DNA of 64,000 nt from Alisma plantago-aquatica (Eukaryota > Streptophyta > Magnoliopsida > Alismatales > Alismataceae), in assembly GCA_963693085.1 (NCBI GenBank), contig OY856410.1, positions 564,113,906 through 564,177,905 on the forward strand. Direction: 5' to 3'. The position numbers were made by a program, and so were the translations under genes. Below the pieces are notes generated by a model. That model searched no databases and was not told where the DNA came from. It saw only the letters and a list, made by a program, of their open reading frames with translations. Below are positions 60,463 through 64,000 of this stretch, piece after piece. Position 1 is the first letter of the stretch. Each line of letters opens with the position of its first letter.

Positions 60463-61529
60463 GAGTCTAGCTTGTCCTCAAGTTAGATAGAGCTGAGACA
60501 TGAAATGGCGAGGCGATCTTAATTAGGGTCTCCATACTCTTGCTTCAATTCTTGACCTGAGTTCCCCATGGGTCATATCGAGGCTTATTGCATGCCTTGA
60601 TTCTTTTGGATTTCGAGAGTTGCTTGGATCTCAGGGTTTTTCCGTATCTCAAAATTTGCCTTGGGACCACATTTATTTTGTGCATGCCGTTGACTCTAAT
60701 CAACTTTATACCTCTCTGGAAACTTACTGGAAGCTAGAGAGGGTATGAGGGTTGGCTAAAGGCTTTGAAGTGTAGCTCCCCTTCGAGTGGGGGAGGGGCT
60801 GTCTATGCTTTTTAGGATCTCACTACCGGGCACGACACATCTGCCTTTATGAGGGCAGCTGAATGTACCGGCCGGGCAAGTCCTTTATGAGCCTTTTCAT
60901 ATACTTGGAACTTTTAGGGTTTCACTACCGGACGCGACACATCTGCCTTTGTGAGGGCAGCGGAATGTGCCGGCCGGGTGAGCCCTTTATCAGTTCTTCA
61001 TATAGGTCCTTATGCGTGGAACAACTCTCATGATTTTATTCATCTCTCTGGCTTTTATTCAAAAACTCACAGGCTTGGGTTTTGGAATGAGGATTTATTT
61101 TGGGCGGCCAAGCCTCTTTTATTTTGAAGAGAGGAAAGCTGTTCTTAAAGTTTTTCAGCATGCACTTATTTGGTTTGTGGTCCACTTGCAGAACTTTTTT
61201 ATTCGGAAGTTGCCTAATTTCCCTCTCATCCTCAAGATCTCGGCTTATTTCTGCCCTGATTTTGACCTGTGGAGAGTCAGATAAAGAATTGAAGCAAAAA
61301 TACGGGATCCATAGTAGGTGGAAATTGATAAATCGCCATTTGATGTCTGAGTGCTATTTACTTGCAGAGACTAACATGATTCTAGGGTTAGTTGAGGTGA
61401 CTATTTTTGAAAAAGAATTGTGAAAAGAATTAAGACTTAAAGAATTGTAAAAAGAAAAAATTTTAAGAATGAAGAAATGTATGGAAAAAGGAAGTATAGA
61501 AGTTAATACCTAGCCCTTGTCTAATGTAT
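60463..61529. other. Non-coding stretch between LTR-like block and Ulp1-like gene
   Basis: No recognisable coding sequence. Contains a two-copy 101-bp tandem repeat (60809-61012). Confidence 0.5.
60809..61012. repeat. 101-bp tandem duplication (2 copies)
   Basis: Both copies share CACTACCGG, CGACACATCTGCCTTTNTGA, GGGCAGC and CCGGCCGGG. GC-rich compared with surroundings. Confidence 0.85.
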
Positions 61530-61566
61530 CCCCCCCTAACTTATCACACACTCTGTCCCCAGAGTG
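61530..61566. promoter_or_regulatory. Second G-run motif and 7-bp stem hairpin downstream of the Ulp1-like gene
   Basis: Minus strand: hairpin CACTCTG-GGGA-CAGAGTG (61566-61549), then TGATAAGTTAGGGGGGG (61546-61530), repeating the AAGTTAGGGGGGG motif of 60449-60462. It begins 44 bp after the gene's stop codon. Could be a polypurine tract, a 3'-processing structure, or a relic of an earlier LTR junction. Confidence 0.5.
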
Positions 61567-61609
61567 GCAAAGTGATAGGTTGAGAAATCATTAGAACAAG
61601 GGCTGCAGG

Positions 61610-64000
61610 TTAAGGTAGATTTTCATTTGCCCCTGGAGAACGGAGTAGTGTAGATGCGAACTGCCCACGTAAGGCGTGGTAGTCCACGTCAGTCATTTCC
61701 TCCACTGGTCTTTGGAGAACGATTATGGTGTACATCCAGTAGAGGACGTGGAAGCCGCAGTCGTTGGATTGTCGTATTTGCTGGGGGCATTTGTGGCAGA
61801 AGGCGGGGCGATTGAAGTGTTCCTTGCTGTATGCCTTAGTGTGCTGACTCAGAAGCTCTATTAATTTCGCAGCGCACTCTTTTGCCGATTCTTCTGTTGG
61901 CGTCTTGGGCGTTACGATGTAGTGTCGTTGTCGGGCGTTGAACTGGCTGTCGGAACTGTTGTATATTGTAGTTGTTCCGTCTTGGAGGTTAGTTGCCAGA
62001 AGAATCCAGTGCTCTTGATGCAGGATTGGTAACATGATGAACTTCGGCGTTGTATGTCGGAGATATGCGATCAACGCTTCCGTTGTGCCGAAGTTTTTGA
62101 GGTTGAGTAGATCATCCTTCATGTATGGGGACGCCATGTATGTATCTGGATTATGTTGGCCAATCAGAGACTGGTAAGCTGTCATGAGACTGACAGAAAG
62201 TTGCCCCTTATCTTGCAAAGTCTCTCGCAGTGAATCGGCCATCACGATAATGTCTTGAGACATGAATACTATGCCATCTTTTTCTGCGGAGATTTTCGCC
62301 ATGATGATGCGCATTTCAAGGTCGGTGAGACCTTTCCAAGAATCACGATCAAAATCAGGAAAAGTTGGTTTCGTGGTGTAAGCAGGATCGTTCTTGCTGG
62401 TATCTTCGTCTGGCGACTTGTGTTGTTCAGACTCTTTCAGAATTTGGCAGAAGGGTCGCCGTTGTCGACGTTGTACAGCTGAATAGAGATACCTTGGAAC
62501 ATCATCTGGTGACATAGTCGGATCGTTGAAATATCTTCTGTCACAGATGAGCTCCATGGCGTAGCGTCCTCGTAACGAATGGAAGTCTTCAGCTGCCAAA
62601 TCGGTGAAAGGAATTTCTTGGTTCAGCGCTTGGATATGTCGGATGGTGTAGAAAGCGTTGTCCCCAGATCCCGTGGTGGCTTGAACTGGAGGGTTAATGA
62701 TTCTGAACCAGGGTTGGCTCCAGTCTTGACGAAGAGAAGGGCGTACAGCCCAGATTACTTTGAGCAGCCGGAAGGGTATACACCGGGCTTCACCTGCTGC
62801 ATCTCCGACGAAGTTTATTATGCCGGCTGGTAGCTCGGCGTTATTGAAGTTGTAAACTTTAGCGTCCCTTGCTTCGGTATCCACTATCATAAAAAGCCAG
62901 TGGTCCGAGACTTGAAATGGCATTGTGATATAGCGTGCCCGATGCGCTAAACCGGCACGCAGCCGCTCAATCGACCGGGCGCGCAAGCTTTTGTGTAAAA
63001 GGCCAAAAGACAATGCGGGTGAAGCGTTGAAGGCTGGTTGTATCCGCTATTTACTTCTATAGATTTCTATACAGTTGGCGAGGAGGACACGGAAGATTGG
63101 CATTGGCATCGTAGACCGGGGTCGGAGGATGCAACGAAAATTTTCACGTGTCAACGTACGCCCGGTTTTTGTATTATTGTAAACTATGTCGTCCCCCGCT
63201 TTTGCATCGTCTACTATAGTGTTCAGAATGAAGATGTCCTGAGCATCTAAAGTAGAGATGGCTGTCGTATCAAGATCGTGCATTTTTTGTGGGAGAGGAG
63301 GTGGCGGGGGGAGGTTTTGTGGTGGAGGGGAGGCGTGCTGTTCGGGGGCCTCTTCATGGCCTTTGAGGTTGTCGTCTAGATCGGATGCGGAGTCAAGATC
63401 TGCGTCAGTATCTAGACTCACTCGGTCTGCCTCGTCTAGGTAAGGGGAAGAAGGTGTTGAGGAGGGGGGAGAAGTTTTTGGCGAGGTAGCACTGGCTCCT
63501 AGTATGCATTGTTGGAGCTCAGCGAAGGCCGCATCCTTGGCAGCTTCCCCCATTGACCCCATAGCGGAGTAATCAAAGAATTGGTCCCCGTAAGAGATGT
63601 TTACGTTATCATGCTGTGGGGACTTGGGGTGGTAGTCACTTTCCTGGTGACCTTTATCAGACCCTTTATGGGAGGGTCCTGCTGCGTTCCCGGGGTCTTC
63701 ACCGTCATCGTGCTTGTCTCCTGAAGATGTGTCTTTATTGGAGTCAGCAGATGAATCGAATTCGTCTTCTTTTTCATCATCATCGTCGTTGTCGGCCGCA
63801 GCTTCGTCGATTGTCTTCTTGTTAGTCGACTTTTTGCACCGCCGGTGAGTGGCTTGTAGCTCATCGAAAGCCACTTGCAGATGCTCGTGTTTCTCGAGCA
63901 GTGCGTCGTGGGCTTCTTTGAGATCTGTGTATCTGCCCTCGGCGGAGAGGAGGCGTGCTGTCAGATCTGTGACTTGGGCACATAGTTGTTGTGTTTCATT
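61610..64000 (-). CDS. Ulp1-like protein with two tandem C48-type domains, coiled coil and acidic linker; one internal stop; runs off the window
   Basis: One minus-strand frame is open from 64000 to the stop at 61610 except for a TAG at 63049-63047. Order: heptad-like helix (LKEAHDALLEKHEHLQ) at the edge; acidic run (DNDDDDEKEDEFDSS); Ser/Pro-rich part (PPPQNLPPPPPLPQ); first Ulp1-like domain from about 63200 to 62550; linker; second domain from about 62290 to 61640. The second has HQEHWILLATN, TTIYNSSDS and CPQQIRQSNDCGFHVLYWM: His and Cys are present, the usual Asp is Asn. The first has SDHWLFMIVD, KVYNFNN and TGSGDNAFYTI: the Cys is replaced. Both end in matching LRGRYAMEL / LRGQFASTL, so the pair looks like an internal duplication. 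Upstream sequence is outside the window. GC content is well above the neighbours. An intron spanning the TAG (donor A|GTAAAT) is possible but would be very short. Confidence 0.72.

Noticed and set aside
61012..61423. Plus-strand frames of 90 and 107 codons
   Set aside because: No motifs, overlapping each other in different frames, lying in the non-coding region downstream of the minus-strand gene.

Overview
This is nuclear DNA of a flowering plant, packed with transposable elements. The signs are GT-AG introns, plant CACTA, copia and gypsy-derived elements with initiator-Met-tRNA primer sites, hAT elements with 8-bp target duplications, a tRNA-derived SINE, and AT-rich filler. The sequence does not name the species. 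No intact host gene is visible. What is here is a stack of insertions whose order can partly be read from target-site duplications (TSDs) and split reading frames.

Left part (1-6637): two related CACTA transposons face opposite ways. Element A (3' end at 4192) carries a broken tnp2 transposase end and, behind it, a clean ten-exon gene (1005-3430) ending in a Ulp1-type cysteine-protease domain. A has landed inside the tnp2 gene of element B, whose 5' terminus is at 6637. B sits inside the 5' LTR of an old copia element.

Middle part (6638-39206): that copia element (C) is split by two large non-coding LTR elements. D (10789-20004, plus strand, 3.15-kb LTRs about 1% different, TSD ATTAT) is young. 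E (22262-34648, minus strand, 5.1-kb LTRs several percent different, TSD GTCCT) is older. C resumes after each insertion and ends in an LTR (34986-37074) that is followed directly by a second copia leader and gag, giving an internal-LTR-internal arrangement.

Right-middle part (39207-52010): a jumble of decayed fragments. They include a minus-strand copia gag, PBS and LTR, a LINE endonuclease piece, a copia RNase H tail, and a plus-strand copia (F). F is broken by a foldback element and by a block holding two minus-strand copia polyproteins (G and H), with about 1.75 kb of unexplained DNA between them.

Right part (52011-64000): an unrecognised host reading frame on the minus strand is split by two sister hAT elements (53203-55074 and 55290-57234), the second of which also carries a SINE. 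Next comes a minus-strand LTR-like block with arrays of palindromic 26-bp repeats directly upstream of a TATA box. The window ends in a long minus-strand gene (61610 to beyond 64000) for a coiled-coil and acidic protein with two tandem Ulp1-like domains. The first of these has lost its catalytic residues, and one amber codon splits the frame.

So two quite different Ulp1-like genes, in two unrelated mobile-element settings, lie at opposite ends of the window. All divergence figures are counts by eye.
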